Positions 23,801 through 36,244 are shown, numbered from the stretch's first letter. The stretch is 64,000 nucleotides of DNA from Amia ocellicauda (GCF_036373705.1 NC_089851.1:2635920-2699919); one strand, 5' to 3'. Notes: generated by a model not told the origin, from the sequence alone. A program made the numbers and translations.

Positions 23801-26800
23801 ATCGGGCAATTCTGGCAAATGCCAGAAGGGCCGGTCCATTTTTTATATTTTATATTTATAACACCAACAAAAGAATGATCTTTAAGCCTTGACACAACTG
23901 AGACATGGATTGTGTAGATGGGCCATTCAGAGGGTAAATGGACAAGACAAAAGATTTAAGTGCCTGTGAATGGGGTGTGGTAGTAGGTTCCACTTTCATA
24001 ACTGCAACACGTTGGTTTGTGGGAATTTATTTTCCTGTGAGTCTGTGCTGACTTCCCACTACTGGAGCCCAAAGACTGGCTATGTTTCTTTCTGTGGTAA
24101 AACTTTCAATCTGAGTACAATATGCAACATGGTTTATTGTAATGCAATGTCTGATTCGTATGTCTTGGTGCAGCAAGTGGGAAGAACTCTTCCACAAGTT
24201 CCACTGAAACCTGCATCTGACACAGTGTCCTGTGTTATTGAACCTCTGCCTGGAGGGGGGACTCCATCGGGCCATGCGTTGCTCTCCAGGTGAGTGTGTC
24301 CGCTGTGCCCTCATCCATGCCCGTGATGAAATTGACTGTCATGGTTCGTGAACCAATTGGAACTGTTTCAGATTGACCATATTATGGGCCAATGCTCTGA
24401 CCGTGGCTATTCGTTTAGAGAAGAGCACTGGAATGGACACAGATTGGTTTGAAACTGAACTCCCCCACACCCCCACATACAATGTACAGCATCTCACCTG
24501 GCGCTCGTGCTGCACACCAGCACGAGGTATGTCCCCATGAAGGCGATGCTGAAAAAAACAAAGGGTGAGAAACGTGCAAAAATTACTTAACTGACAAAAC
24601 CAGGCAAACCTGAAGCTGACTGACACATCATATATATGCTGATGATAGCTCTGCTGATGATGGTCATTACATAACTAGAGGGATTGGCTGGAGTGTGCAG
24701 ATCTACTGTCTGTGTTGGGTGTTTCAATATCAACCCCACCCTGGTGCTGTCCTTCAAAGACAGTTCTTAGAAATCCACAACTTTCCAATGCAGTTTTTCA
24801 GAGGCTGAACTTGTGCCATCACTCTCGGATGTTTCCGAGGTACTGTTTTACATTCCTTGGCACCAAAACACCACAGATTTGTCAACAAAATATGACTGAT
24901 TATTATTTCTTTCTTGGCAGATGACCTTACCCAAGGTGACTTTCACAAGCATACATCATTGATTTGCAATCATCACTGTGCTGTCACGGAAGCTTATCTA
25001 AGGGCAGTATCTTCACACCAGGTGAAAACTTCAGAAGAATTTCCTACTGTCTTAAAACTAAGAGTCCTAATTGCGCCAGATTTCTGCGTCAGAAACATTA
25101 TTTCCTATTTACCGAAAGCAGGAACCAACTGTCTAAAATTGTATGACAACAAAAATACCAATCAGCCCTTTTTTCTATTTTTAAACACCTGATTACATAC
25201 TGACCTAAGATTACTTACTATGAGGCGAGATACAGGATGCGGTTGTACTGTACAAACTGCCGGACTTGTTCGCTGCAAGATAAGAGAGCACAGAATGATC
25301 AAAAGTCAATCTCGGTGTGATGTGTCGTCTATACTGCGGCGCTCTCTCCCCGGGGGGTGCGGCAGTGGGGCAGGGGGTGGGGGGGGGTCGGGCTTGGAAG
25401 GCAGATACAACTGAGGATGATGAATAAAAAATGTAATGCAAGGCCAGTGAACGAATGGTTGGAAGACCCGGAAAACAGAGTTCATGTTAAAAAATGATTA
25501 AATGAACAAACAAACAAAAACACTTGTGACACAGTAAACTAAGCGCTGGGTTTATACTGCTGAATACTGCAGATTTTCATATCGGTCAACAGGCTCCAAC
25601 AGTCAGAATGACATTGTCTCTCATTCTGAAAACCACCAACACCTTGTTTTCCTTTTGTGTCTTTCAGTGAGAAAGATCAGCTCTTCGTGGCGTGGCACAG
25701 TGAAGTGTGCCTGAATGTCCTAGCAGTCGGGCGCAGGTGTCTGCAGGAGTATAAACCAGCACCAAACAAAGCACTTTAGTATTTCACGTCCCAGCTGTAC
25801 CCTCTAAAGTTCAGCCAAGCTACACTGACTCAAGAGCCCCGGGGGGAAGGCGGGGTTCCTCACCAGAACGTGAACAGAGCCACAATGCCAAAGGTCACCA
25901 TGAGCTGGACCATCAGAATGGTGAAGACCTGCGGAATGAAGACAACATGGCTGTCAAGAGCAAGTGCACAAACAAGTGCACAAATCAATGTAAACCTCAG
26001 AGAAGGTATATATACCCATGCATACTGGATTCTTTCCAAGAAAAATACAAATAAGACTTTGTATTTTTCTTGTACAGAAGCCAGAATGTGTGACCACTTA
26101 ACATTGATTTCTGAACTTGGAGTGTTCTCTTAATTTTTTCCAGAGCTGTATATGACTTCTCTGAGGTTTACATTGACACACACACACAGTATATATGCAG
26201 TGGGTTCCCCTACTCCACAACTCCAAAATATAGCTGTCTAACAGGAAAATAACAACCCAAGCTAAAAGATAAACAGGTTTCAAGGTCGACCTCCAGTTAC
26301 TATCTAAATAATACATACATTCTTGTAATTTCCCACAAAGTTGGACTTTAACTGTTACCTTATTGTCCTGTACATTCAGTTTACATACATTTCTGTTGAA
26401 TCCTAACTTTAAAGAAGTTGGTAATTCTACAAGATGATTTTCAACTCCATGACATCAAGAAAACCTTATCAATCCTCTACCCCTCCCTCCATCACACTCT
26501 CCTCTCCCTCTCCCTCGCTCGCTCGCTCCCCCTCACCTTGCGGATGAACATGCGGCGGATGTTCTTGTCCTCCCAGCCCTCCCCGCTGAGGCCATCGCAG
26601 CTCCCACTGGTGCTGGGGTCTGAGAACGGAGAGGACATGTCTGAAGCGTATGGGTTAGTGTAGCCAGGGCCTGAGACACACAGAGAGAGAGGTGTTAATT
26701 CTGAGGCATAGAAGTTAGTGTAGCCAGAGAAAGGGAGAGAGAAAGGGAGAAGGAAAGTAAGAGTTAATTCTAAGGAGTATGGGTTAGTTTATCCAGGGCC

Positions 26801-27190
26801 TGAGACAGAAAGGAAAAGAGGAAGAGAGGAAGACAGAGACAGTCAGATAGAGAGAGACATCTGAGTTTGGGGGTTTATGTATAAGAGGTTTTATGTTCAG
26901 CTCCAGAGAATAAACAAAAGAAAAAGACAAACAAAACAAAGACACAAACACAAATAAAAACAATGGTGCTTTCAGAGTTATACAGGGACCGCCGTTCAGC
27001 AGCCGGCCGGAGGAGGCGGGGCCCGATACTCACTGGGGCTGGGGTGCACGTAGGCCCAGCTGGGGTGGATGGGCACGGTGGGGGGTGGAAGCAGGGGTGG
27101 CTGGGTGGTGTAGGGAGGGGCCCGAAACCCCGGCTCCTTGTCCCCTGCCGTGGCCTCGGCGTAGCTGGGGGGGGCGGCTGGCAGGGTCAT
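18660..27190 (-). CDS. faim2: Lifeguard 2 / Fas apoptotic inhibitory molecule 2 (11 coding exons)
   Basis: Exons in transcript order: 27190-27034, 26670-26537, 25928-25864, 25272-25219, 24548-24498, 21667-21628, 20979-20942, 20667-20580, 20135-20040, 19658-19605, 18806-18660 (stop). All are GT/AG and in phase: 307 residues from the ATG at 27190, close to the roughly 316 of mammalian FAIM2. The cytosolic N-terminus is proline-rich and carries APPSYAEAT and HPSWAYVHPS, both FAIM2 traits. Seven hydrophobic segments follow, from VFTILMVQLMVTFGIVALF to DIVYIFFFLLQLFG. The BI-1/TMBIM C-terminal signature is LLMGNRRYSLSPEEHVFGAL. Known role: Golgi/ER/plasma-membrane protein that blocks Fas-triggered apoptosis and modulates Ca2+, mostly in neurons. 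GRINA and TMBIM1 are weaker alternatives. Translation may begin in an upstream exon. Confidence 0.92.
20155..20300. repeat. 43-bp minisatellite in a FAIM2 intron
   Basis: Three units beginning CGGCTGACTG at 20171, 20214 and 20257, padded with CA dinucleotides. The array lies immediately beyond the acceptor of the exon at 20040-20135. The cysteine/valine-rich frames it creates are artefacts. Confidence 0.85.
21680..24490. other. FAIM2 intron, no gene seen
   Basis: The longest intron between the assembled coding exons, about 2.8 kb. I see no protein-family match and no clear mobile element in it. Short frames on both strands lack splice context. Confidence 0.5.
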
Positions 27191-27207
27191 GGCGGTGCCG
27201 TCAGGTC
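27191..27207 (-). other. Probable 5' extension of the FAIM2 second exon
   Basis: Upstream of the ATG at 27190 the frame stays open to an acceptor-like CCCACACCAG just before 27207. The exon would begin in phase 1 with GA, CCT, GAC, GGC, ACC, GCC. This matches the phase of the candidate exon ending at 53332. Confidence 0.45.
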
Positions 27208-27984
27208 CTGGTGTGGGATGATTGGAGCAGGAAGCTGGGGAGAACAGCAGCAGTGTCAGAGCAGCAGGGCGACAGACCCCCCATCACGACAACATGAGGT
27301 CCTTCTCGTCACTCCTGCACGTGTCAGCCTCCCTTCTCTCTCTCCACTCACACTCACCTAATCACCTCGTCTGATCGGACTGAAATAGGAGAGCTGTGAT
27401 TTTATCAGGGCTCAGCTTGCAACGGGGCTCACGGTGCTCATGGGCCTGGCTATGGTGAAGCCACTCTCCCGGACTCTGTGCCCACGCCACCGCCACCCCC
27501 CGTGTCAGGTGTACTGTAGTGCAGTTAAGTGTGGTGTGGTGTGTCGTGGTGTAGGGCTGTGGAAGGATTCTCAGCCCAACACTAATATGACTCGGTTACA
27601 TCACTCCTGCCAGAAACCTGTCCGACCGGTGAGCCAAATGGCCAATTGATTTAATTTTGTTACTATGTTAGTAAACTGCAAACAGCCTGGGGATGTAGGT
27701 TGAGGTATCTGTATAAGATTTACCCAACATCGCCCTTTTCGAATTGTGTGCAGTATGTGCCTGGTTGCTAACAGGGGTTGAAAGTAACGAATTAAACTAC
27801 TCTCATTCCTGTAATTGAGTATCTTTTTCGTGTACTTGTACTTGAATATTTTTCATATTTGGTAATTTGACTTTTACATAAGTATGTTTTGAGTGAAGTA
27901 TTGTACTTCACTACTTTTATAAAGGCATTCGTTACAGAGTACAGATTGTGTAGACTGTCAATGTGGGTTACAGACAGAACCACT

Positions 27985-29180
27985 AGTCCAGTGTTTCTCA
28001 ACCGGTGTTCTGTAGGATGGGTGCAGGTGTTCCGTGAAAAAAGGGGAAAATAATACTGTTACTAGCCAACATTACATTTAAATTAAACCCCCATTCACGT
28101 TTGAAATACTAAAGTTAGCTAATACAATGTTGCTCATAACTCATACAATTGACAAACATAGGGATTATAAACCAATAAAACATGTTTTACTAAAACCCTC
28201 TAAACCTACAGAAAGTTTTTATTAAAGCGACGCTGCATTTGAGAATGCTTCAGTTCGTGTTTATTCTCGTTATGCAGATTACCATACACCGTGGCATAGA
28301 AGCCATTTTTACTAAAATGAACATTAAAATCGCTTTTCAAAATTCACAAGATTAAGAAATTACGGTAAATGTTTGCTGATGACGTTGACTAAATATCAGC
28401 TGTTGACTGGAGATCACAGTGGAAAAGAAAAAAACGATAAAAAACGTTGGGTAAAACTATACCCGATATTTATGAAATTATTTAAAATCCTACATCGTAA
28501 GTGTTTTGGTTATGATTTGTATTGCAATACTTTTAACTTACATAGTAAATTACACTTTTGAGGTCATTTTAAATATATATTTAAATAGATAGGCTATACT
28601 TTATATATGTAAGTGACTTACAATGTCGTTTGCATTCAAATTAAGTCTCCCCCCAACATTGATTAACACATTGATTTTATTATAATTGTAAGAGACAACT
28701 TTTTAGAAATATATTATTCTTCATACTTAGGTTGGCATTTATTTTGTATATAAGCTCTGAAAGGAAATAATGTCAGCCAGCCTCTAAAAAGGAACTGGCA
28801 TGCAGCTGAAGAAATGGCAAAGTTCCACAACAGCACATCACTTTTAAAAACAACCAAACTGTTACAGGTGAGCAAATAAGGTCTCAAAACATCAAGAACA
28901 AACAAAGAGAGGTTGCAATCTCAGGAACAAGAACTCAGAGTGACACTGTCAACAATTCCCCCAAGGAGTAAACACCTCTGTGCCACAAAACAGGCACAGG
29001 TATCGCACATACATTCAAATGTCCAGCACTCCGCCCATGACACTCAACAGGTCAATCACAGTGTGTGTCGTGATGTTACGGTTGGTCAGTCAATTAAAGA
29101 AAGATTAGAAGTCATTCATCCAGTGCAGCAGCAGTAGCTAAGGTAAATTAATTAGCTATCTAGCCATGAGTATTAGTGAT
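27985..29180. other. Non-coding AT-rich stretch with a possible hAT left end
   Basis: CAGTGTTTCTCAACC at about 27985 resembles the terminal repeat of CAG-type hAT elements. I find no convincing partner end or duplication. The remainder to 29180 is AT-rich with no recognised gene. Confidence 0.3.
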
Positions 29181-29449
29181 TAGGGGTGTACGTTTCTTAA
29201 TCCAAATCGAAACAAGCTTTTGATTTCGACCAGATATTTAGAATTATTTATTTATTGGCTTCCCAACCCAACATTTATTCAAGTATCAGCAAAAACAAAA
29301 TCTGCGCTGTATTAATGATATAGAAGAACTGGTCAATCAGCCCATGAGAGAGATGGAGTGCACACCAAAACCTAGGAGAGTTGAGACCTTAGAGCAGGAA
29401 AGTGTAGAGAACTGCTGGGTTACAGTGGGTCGTAACCACAGAAAAGTAA

Positions 29450-29937
29450 AATACTGTTTTATTGGTAAAAGTATTTTACATTACAATAATAAACATTCAA
29501 ACAAATTTTAATACTTGTGATTAAAATTTTAAAAAATCAATTCTTAAAATCACTTAACATTTTTAAAATCTTTGTGATTTAACGTAAACAAAATAAATGA
29601 ACTTCAAATAAACAAGTGCACAAAACAACAAAACAAACGTGATTAAAGCAAACTGCTACCAACAAAAAAAGTCAAATACATTGAAAATAACTGAAAATGC
29701 ACCGGACAAATAAAGAAAACAATTAAAATGGTAAAAGTAAAAAACAAACCAAAACGGTCCAATGCATTTAAAATTAAATCCAGACGGTCAATGTATTTGA
29801 CAAAGAAATAAAACAAAACTAACCAAAAAAAAAAAAACTAGTGCTTTAAAAACAACTAAATCTTTAAAAACAGTTAAAATTCATTTTTAAAAGTCATTTC
29901 AAAAAACAATCATTCATAAAATAGTTAAAAGATCTTG
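29450..29937. repeat. AT-rich dispersed repeat, copy A
   Basis: About 490 bp of A-rich sequence aligned along its length with 35667-36163, with small indels. Shared landmarks include AATACTGTTTTATT at the start, CAATGCATTTAAAATTAAAT in the middle and AAAAGATCTTGG at the end. It abuts the 5' side of the CR1 element. I cannot assign it to a family. Confidence 0.7.
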
Positions 29938-30048
29938 GGATCTTACATAGGCAGGGAGGTGTACCACAGAAAAGGGCACAACCCTTAGAGATACCCCAAG
30001 AGCTAGAATTGCCCAACAGGTTCCAACTGCTGGAGACTGGTAACTGAG

Positions 30049-30639
30049 TTGGACAGTGACAGCTCAGACGGTGATGGGAGGGCAGTTGAGCACCAGAACA
30101 CCATGGTGCCCACTCTCCCCCAGAAGATTGAGGTAGTTATAGTAGGAGACTCAATACTTAGAGGTGTAGATCACACAGCATGTTCTAGTGACAAGGAGAC
30201 CCACATGGTATCTTGCCTGCCTGATGCTCAGGTTGCAGATCTCCCTAAACTAGTAGACGGGCTACTGGCCAAAGCTGCAGGGAATCCACTGGTCATGGTC
30301 CACATTGGAACCAATGACATAGGAAAAGGTAGGACAGAGGTTCTGCAAGACAAATTTAAAGAGTTAGGAACAAAACTAAAGAGCAGAACCTCCACGGTAG
30401 TTTTCTCTGAAATACTTCCAGTACCACGTGCCAGACCAGGGAGACAGGCTGAGATTAGAAAGTTTAACACGTGGTTGAAATCTTGGTGTACGGAAGAGGG
30501 GTTTAGGTTTATGGAGCATTGGTCTTTCTTCTGGGATAGATGGGACCTGTACAAACCGGACGGTCTACATCTTAACTGGAAGGGGGCTAATGCATTGGGA
30601 GAGCGTATGTGCAGAGAAATTGAGAATCATTTAAACTAG
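30049..30639 (+). CDS. LINE ORF1 protein with SGNH/GDSL esterase fold
   Basis: 196 residues. Block I VGDSILRGVD holds the nucleophile serine, block III is HIGTNDIGKG and block V is PDGLHLNWKG with the Asp/His pair, so the hydrolase catalytic set is present. Known: CR1/L2-group LINEs of fish carry such an esterase in ORF1, thought to act on lipid or membrane esters. The real ORF1 may begin upstream, since the ATG at 30049 sits in a longer LINE-like stretch. It is intact, unlike the ORF2 downstream. Confidence 0.8.
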   Translation: MDSDSSDGDGRAVEHQNTMVPTLPQKIEVVIVGDSILRGVDHTACSSDKETHMVSCLPDAQVADLPKLVDGLLAKAAGNPLVMVHIGTNDIGKGRTEVLQDKFKELGTKLKSRTSTVVFSEILPVPRARPGRQAEIRKFNTWLKSWCTEEGFRFMEHWSFFWDRWDLYKPDGLHLNWKGANALGERMCREIENHLN

Positions 30640-30689
30640 GAACCAGGGGGGCAGGGAGCTCTGACAATGGGAGATGTTGCACCTCAATG

Positions 30690-31555
30690 CCAGGAGTATA
30701 AGGAACAAGATGATAGACCTAGAAGCCACAGTACTGGCGGGTGACTATGATGTTGTAGGAGTGACAGAAACATGGCTTACAGAAAATGATGGAGATGAAA
30801 GTTGAAAGGATACACACAGTTTAGGAGGGACAGGCAAAATCGAAGAGGTGGTGGGTTAGCATTATATGTGAAAAATGACATTGAGGCAGAAGAACTCAAA
30901 TTAGATTACAGAATCTTTGTAGGTCAAACTTCTGAATAGAAGATCTGGAGGATTAGTGGTAGGAATGTGTTACAGGCCATCCAACTCAGATATTCAGAAA
31001 GATGTTGGATTGTACAATGTGATCAGGACTGCAAGGAAGGATGTGGCTGTTATAATGGGGGACTTCAATTTCCCAACCATAGACTGGGAAAGCCCAGCTA
31101 CAGAAGCAGAAATAGAAATGGTTGAGATGGTAAATGACTGCTTTCTAACTCAATTTGTCAGGGAACCAACCAGAGAGAGCGCATGCATTGACTTGATATT
31201 TTCAAATGACCAAGATAGAGTCAGAGGGACACTAGTTAGAGAACCAATGGCAAACTGTGATCACAATATGGTTAGCTTTGAGGCATTCTTTCAAAAAATA
31301 AGGTCCAAGTCTAAAACAATGGTCTACAATTTTAGAAAAGCAAACCTTGAAGGTATGAGGCGGCACTTAGAAGTGGTAGACTGGAGCACATTGGATACAG
31401 AGTCAGTTCAGGAGCAATTTGTACCAAAACTTAGCAAATTGAGGACCAACAAACATTGGCCAAAATGGTTTAATAGAAGTATGCAAAAAATATCAAGAGA
31501 AGGAAAATGTTGTATAGCGCATACAAAAGGGATGGAGATGAAACAAAATACATAG
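30690..31555 (+). pseudogene. CR1 ORF2 endonuclease region, interrupted
   Basis: Starts with LHLNARSIRNKMIDLEA and GVTETWL (APE-type endonuclease). It is broken by a stop near 30804 and a frame change. It resumes with VVGMCYRPSN, VIMGDFNFPTIDWE, ACIDLIFSNDQ and NCDHNMVSFE, which hold the GDFN and SDH-like catalytic motifs. Clean from 30956 to 31555. Confidence 0.8.
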
Positions 31556-31732
31556 AATATGTTGAGCTGCAAAGAGACCTTAAGAAAGGGATCAGGAAAG
31601 CAAAGAGGGGAAATAGAAAGAAACGCAGCTCTTGGAGCTAAAACTAATGCAAAGAGCATTTTTCAGTACTACAACAGCAAGCGGTCAATAAGGGAGGAAG
31701 TGAAACAGATAAAGGGCAAAAACTGAAGTATC

Positions 31733-32960
31733 TTGGAAAACGAACAACATGTGGCAAATGTTCTAAATGAGTATTTCACAGAGGTTTTTACAAAAGAAAA
31801 AACAGATGACATGCCACAGGTTGACAATCAGTCCAGTCAAACTCTGAGAGAGATCAGGATAAATGAGGAGGAGGTACTAAAGGGACTAGCAGAATTAAAA
31901 TCAAACAAATCACCTGGGCCAGATGGGATATTTCCAACAGTAATGAAAGAAATGAGGGAAATTATTTATAGGCTGCAAACTCAAATATTCCAAATGACAC
32001 TCAGAACAGGGGATGTGCCAACTGACTGGAAGACAGCAAATGTCACACCAATCCACAAGAAAGGGGACAAAACTGAGCCAGGAAATTACAGACCAATCAG
32101 TCTCACCTGCATCACCTGTATGATTAGACAGAAAATAGAGGAGCATCTTAATGAAAACCATATTCTTGGAGATAGTCAACATGGGTTCAGACGAGGCAGA
32201 TCATGTCTTACTGATTTATTGGAGTTTTTTGAACATGCAACTGCAGCTGTAGATCACATGAAAGCATATGATATGATATACTTAGATTTTCAGAAAGCTT
32301 TTGATAAGGTTCCTCACCAAAGACTGATCCTCAAATTGGAAGCTGTAGGCATTCAGGGTAATGTAAGTAGATGATTATGAACTGGTTGATGTCTAGGAAA
32401 CAGAGGGTGTCGATTAGAGGAGTTGCTTCTAACTGGAGTGAGGTTGTTAGTGGAGTTCCACAGGGATCAGTACTAGGGCCTGTGCTTTTTCTAATCTATA
32501 TTAATGATCTGGACTCTGGGATAGTTAGCAAACTTGTCAAATTTGCAGATGATACTAAAATAGGTGGCTCAGCAGATACAATCTCGGCAGCACAGGCTAT
32601 TCAGAGGGACTTAGATAATATTCAGTTGTGGGCGACACCTGGCAGATGAAATTCAATGTGCAAGGTATTACATACAGGTAACGAAAATGTCCACTATAAT
32701 TACACTATGGGAGGAACAGACTAGATGAAGTAACACATGAGAAAGACCTAGGAGTCTATGTGGACTCCTCACTTTCTCCATCCAAACAATGTGGGGAAGC
32801 AATAAAAAAGGCAAACACGATGCTAGGGTATATTGTCAAAAGTGTAGAATTGAGAACAAGGGCAGTGATGTTCAGACTGTACAATGCACTAGTTAGAGCT
32901 CATCTGGATACTGTGGACAGTTCTGGGCTCCACACTTCAAGAAAGATATCGCTGCTCTAG
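31733..32960 (+). pseudogene. CR1 ORF2 reverse transcriptase, frameshifted
   Basis: Motifs in order: NKSPGPDGI, DWKTANVTPIHKKGDK, NYRPISLT, QHGFRRGRSC, YLDFQKAFDKVPH, a frameshift at about 32374, SGVPQGSVLGPVLFLIYIND and KFADDTKIGG. Further frame changes occur near 32640-32760. The element is recent enough that all motifs remain legible but it cannot make a full polymerase. Confidence 0.85.
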
Positions 32961-34999
32961 AGGCAGTTCAGAGGAGAGCAACCAGACTTATTCCAGGTCT
33001 GAAGGGAAAGTCCTACTGAGAGACTGAGGACCTGAACCTTCTCACCCTGGAACAGAGGAGACTACGTGGGGACTTGATCCAAGTCTTCAAAATCATGAAA
33101 GGCATCGACCACATCAAACCAGAGGAGCTTTTCCAGATCAGCAGGGACACACGCACCCGGGACACAAATGGAAATTGGGCTTCAAGGCATTCAAGACAGA
33201 AAACAGGAGACACTTCTTCACACAGAGAGGCGTCACAATCTGAACAAACTCCCCAGCGATGTGGCTGAAGAGACAATTTGGGAACATTCAAAAACAGACT
33301 GGATAGGATCCTTGATCACTTAGTTATTAATGGACACCAAATGAGCACGATGGGGCGAATGGCCTCCTCTCGATTGGACACTTTCTTATGTTCTTATGTT
33401 CTTATTGGAATTCAGTCTTGATCACTTTGCAAACCCAGGTCTCTGGATCAATGTCTTGATCTGTTTGATGCTAATTATTTTCTGCTATAGGGCACTGTAG
33501 TGTTGAAAAGCTAGTTTCTGCATTGATGTACACATCTGCAAAACCGAGCCATTTCAAAGCGCTTTCACATTCCTAGGGTAGTTTCAATCGAAAATTGAAC
33601 TGAATCGAAAATTTGTGGAATTGTTACACCCTATTAGTGAGCAAACATTTGAAGAAGTTTGTGGCAAAACATGATAAAAGTCAATTCCACACATAATTCA
33701 AGGTATTGCTATGGATATAATCCTAGAGGGTACCTTTTTCACATAGTATACACAGTTTAATCTAAAACGAGTTATATGTATTGTAATCACAATGCTAAAA
33801 ACTGTTTTTTTGTTTGCTTTTTTCAAAATGTGATATTTGACATTCCTGATTTATATCAAAAGGCAATATATCCATTTTAGTCAATCAGCATCGCGCTTGT
33901 TGCAAAAATAGAACTGATCTCTGAAAAGGTGAATGTTCACACGATCACAATGAATGCATCATTCAGCAATGTCGATGAAAAATCAGACAATATCACAAAT
34001 TACAAACCCGTACTTAATAGCAATTTGCTTTTTGGAAAGAGACGTTTTAGTAAAATACAGCCTCCTGTCCTGACACTGATGTCCCCCACAATGAAGTAAC
34101 AATACAGTTATATCAACATTTGTTAGTGTTCTAGGTATGTTAGCATTGGGATGGTATTACTATTTATTTATTTAAATATCTTATTTAGATATGTGAAAAT
34201 AATGTTTTAATGATATTTTCAAAATGTATTTTAGCAATATATTTGATACATGATGAAAATATGTATTGCATTGTAATATATTTCCCAGAAGCATGCCTAT
34301 AGGTCAGAGTATTTTAAAACACATTTGAAAACATGAGTGTTCAAGTCATATATATTTTTTATCATATATTGTGTATACATTTAAATTCTGATATGGTATA
34401 CTGTAATACTGAAGCTTCGATATCATCTTTCTTATTGTGTGTCTCAGATAGGTGACCTCTGTACAGTGTGTGGGTAAAGCCTCCAGCGGGGCATGTGTAC
34501 AAATGTACAATTCAGTAAAAGAATACGCACTGGTGTGCATTCAGGTTATTCGCACCAGTATGTGTCTATGTCAGTGGTTTTCAACCCGTGTGCCGCGACA
34601 CAATGGTGTGCCGTGAGAATTTTATCCCCTCAAAAATATGATGTAATTTTTATGTAATTATGTCAACTTCATAAATCTTTTATCAAAACAAACGTATTCA
34701 AAGTTGTGAAAATGTAACATTTAAATTACTACTGTAGACTTTTTTAAATCCAACTGAAGTCAATTTCTAAACAGAAAGGAAGGGAGAACTGCGGCAGTCG
34801 GTTTGCACTTGTTGTGACTGGCGTGCTTTTATGTGACTCGTTAATTGTAGCCACAGTAATGACCCTGAGGCACACATACAAGCCAACATACCTGTTTAGA
34901 ATAACTAGCTATCTAGCCTTCTTTTAGAATGGACAAGTTTATCCAACATTTCGCAGCCAATACAGATGCTGAAGCACTACAAGCCAAGAAAACTAAGTA

Positions 35000-35666
35000 A
35001 ATTACAGAACAATCAGTCTCACCTGCATCACCTGTAAAATGCTGGAAAAAATGATTAGACAGAAAATAGAGGAGCATCTTAATGAAAACCATATTCTTGG
35101 AGATAGTCAACATGGGTTTAGACGAGGCAGATCATGTCTTACTGATTTATTGGAGTTTTTTGAACATGCAACTGCAGCTGTAGATCATGTGAAAGCATAT
35201 GATATGATATACTTAGATTTTCAAAAAGCTTTTGATAAGGTTTCACACCAAAGACTGATCCTCAAATTGGAAGCTGTAGGCATTCAGGGTAATGTAAGTA
35301 GATGGATTATGAACTGGTTGATGTATAGGAAGCAGAGGGTGTCGATTAGAGGAGTCGCTTCTAACTGGAGTGAGGTTGTTAGTGGAGTTCCACAGGGATC
35401 AGTACTAGGGCCTGTGCTTTTTCTAATCTATATTAATGATCTGGACTCTGGGATAGTTAGCAAACTTGTCAAATTCGATACTAAAATAGGCGGCTCAGCA
35501 GATACAATCTCGGCACCACAGGCTATTCAGAGGGACTTATAGATAATATTCAGTTGTGGGCGACACCTGGCAGATGAAATTCAATGTGGACAAGTGCAAG
35601 GTAATACATGCAGGTAACAAAAATGTCCACTATAATTACACTATAATGGGAGGAATAGAACTACAA
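35000..35666 (+). mobile_element. CR1 reverse transcriptase fragment inside the hAT element
   Basis: Begins at an internal CR1 position (matching about 32083) and reads MIRQKIEEHLNENHILGDSQHGFRRG through SGVPQGSVLGPVLFLIYIND. A small deletion removes part of the FADD box at about 35476. It ends mid-domain (matching about 32715), so both LINE ends are missing. Confidence 0.8.
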
Positions 35667-36244
35667 TACTGTTTTATTTGGTGTAGTATTTTACATTTTC
35701 ATAAAAAAAACAATTCAAATTTTTAATACTTGTGATTAAAATCTTTTAAAATCAATTCTTAAAATCACTTAAAAAAATTTAAAATCTTTGTGATTTTAAC
35801 GAAAAACAAAACAATTAACTTCAAATAAACGTGCCCAAAACAACAAAACAAATGTGATTAAAGCAAAACTGCTCACCAACATAAAAGTCAAATACATTGA
35901 AAATAACTGAAAATGCATTGGACAAAATAAAGAAACAATTAAAAAGGTAAAAATAAAAAACAAACAAAAAAGGTCCAATGCATTTAAAATTAAATCCAAA
36001 ACGGTCAATGTATTTGACAAAAGAATATAACAAAACTAAACCAAAAAAAACCCTAAACAATTAGTGGTTTAAAAACAACTAAATCTTTAAAAACAATTAA
36101 GATTCATTTTTAAAATCGTTTTAAAAACAATCATCCATAAAATAATTAAAAGATCTTGGACTCGTGGACAAGTGCAAGGTAATACATGCAGGTAACAAAA
36201 ATGTCCACTATAATTACACTATAATGGGAGGAATAGAACTACAA
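35586..36244. repeat. 81-bp perfect direct repeats enclosing AT-rich repeat copy B
   Basis: The CR1 segment at 35586-35666 recurs without a mismatch at 36164-36244. Between them (35667-36163) lies the second copy of the AT-rich repeat seen at 29450-29937. The left unit continues into the AT-rich DNA and the right unit into the hAT transposase. Confidence 0.85.

Larger units (their letters stand above)
29938..33405 (+). mobile_element. CR1-type LINE, near full length but with frame damage
   Basis: Order: ORF1 with an SGNH esterase (30049-30639), an APE-type endonuclease (about 30690-31555) and a reverse transcriptase (about 31733-32960). A C-terminal remnant and a tail of TTCTTATG units (33383-33405) follow. 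ORF2 has stops and frameshifts near 30804, 30940, 31723 and 32374. ORF1 reads open. Confidence 0.85.
29181..33633. mobile_element. hAT-type element carrying nested insertions
   Basis: The left end TAGGGGTGTACGTTTC (29181) and the right end reading TTGTTACACCCTA (to 33633) are inverted relatives. Both have AATCGAAA-like motifs just inside. Flanking octamers TTAGTGAT (29173-29180) and TTAGTGAG (33634-33641) agree at 7 of 8 positions. No transposase of its own is visible. Its interior holds an AT-rich repeat (29450-29937) and a CR1 LINE (29938-33405). Confidence 0.65.

Noticed and set aside
32371-32649. Separate small gene after the reverse transcriptase
   Set aside because: It is the same polymerase continued after a frameshift.
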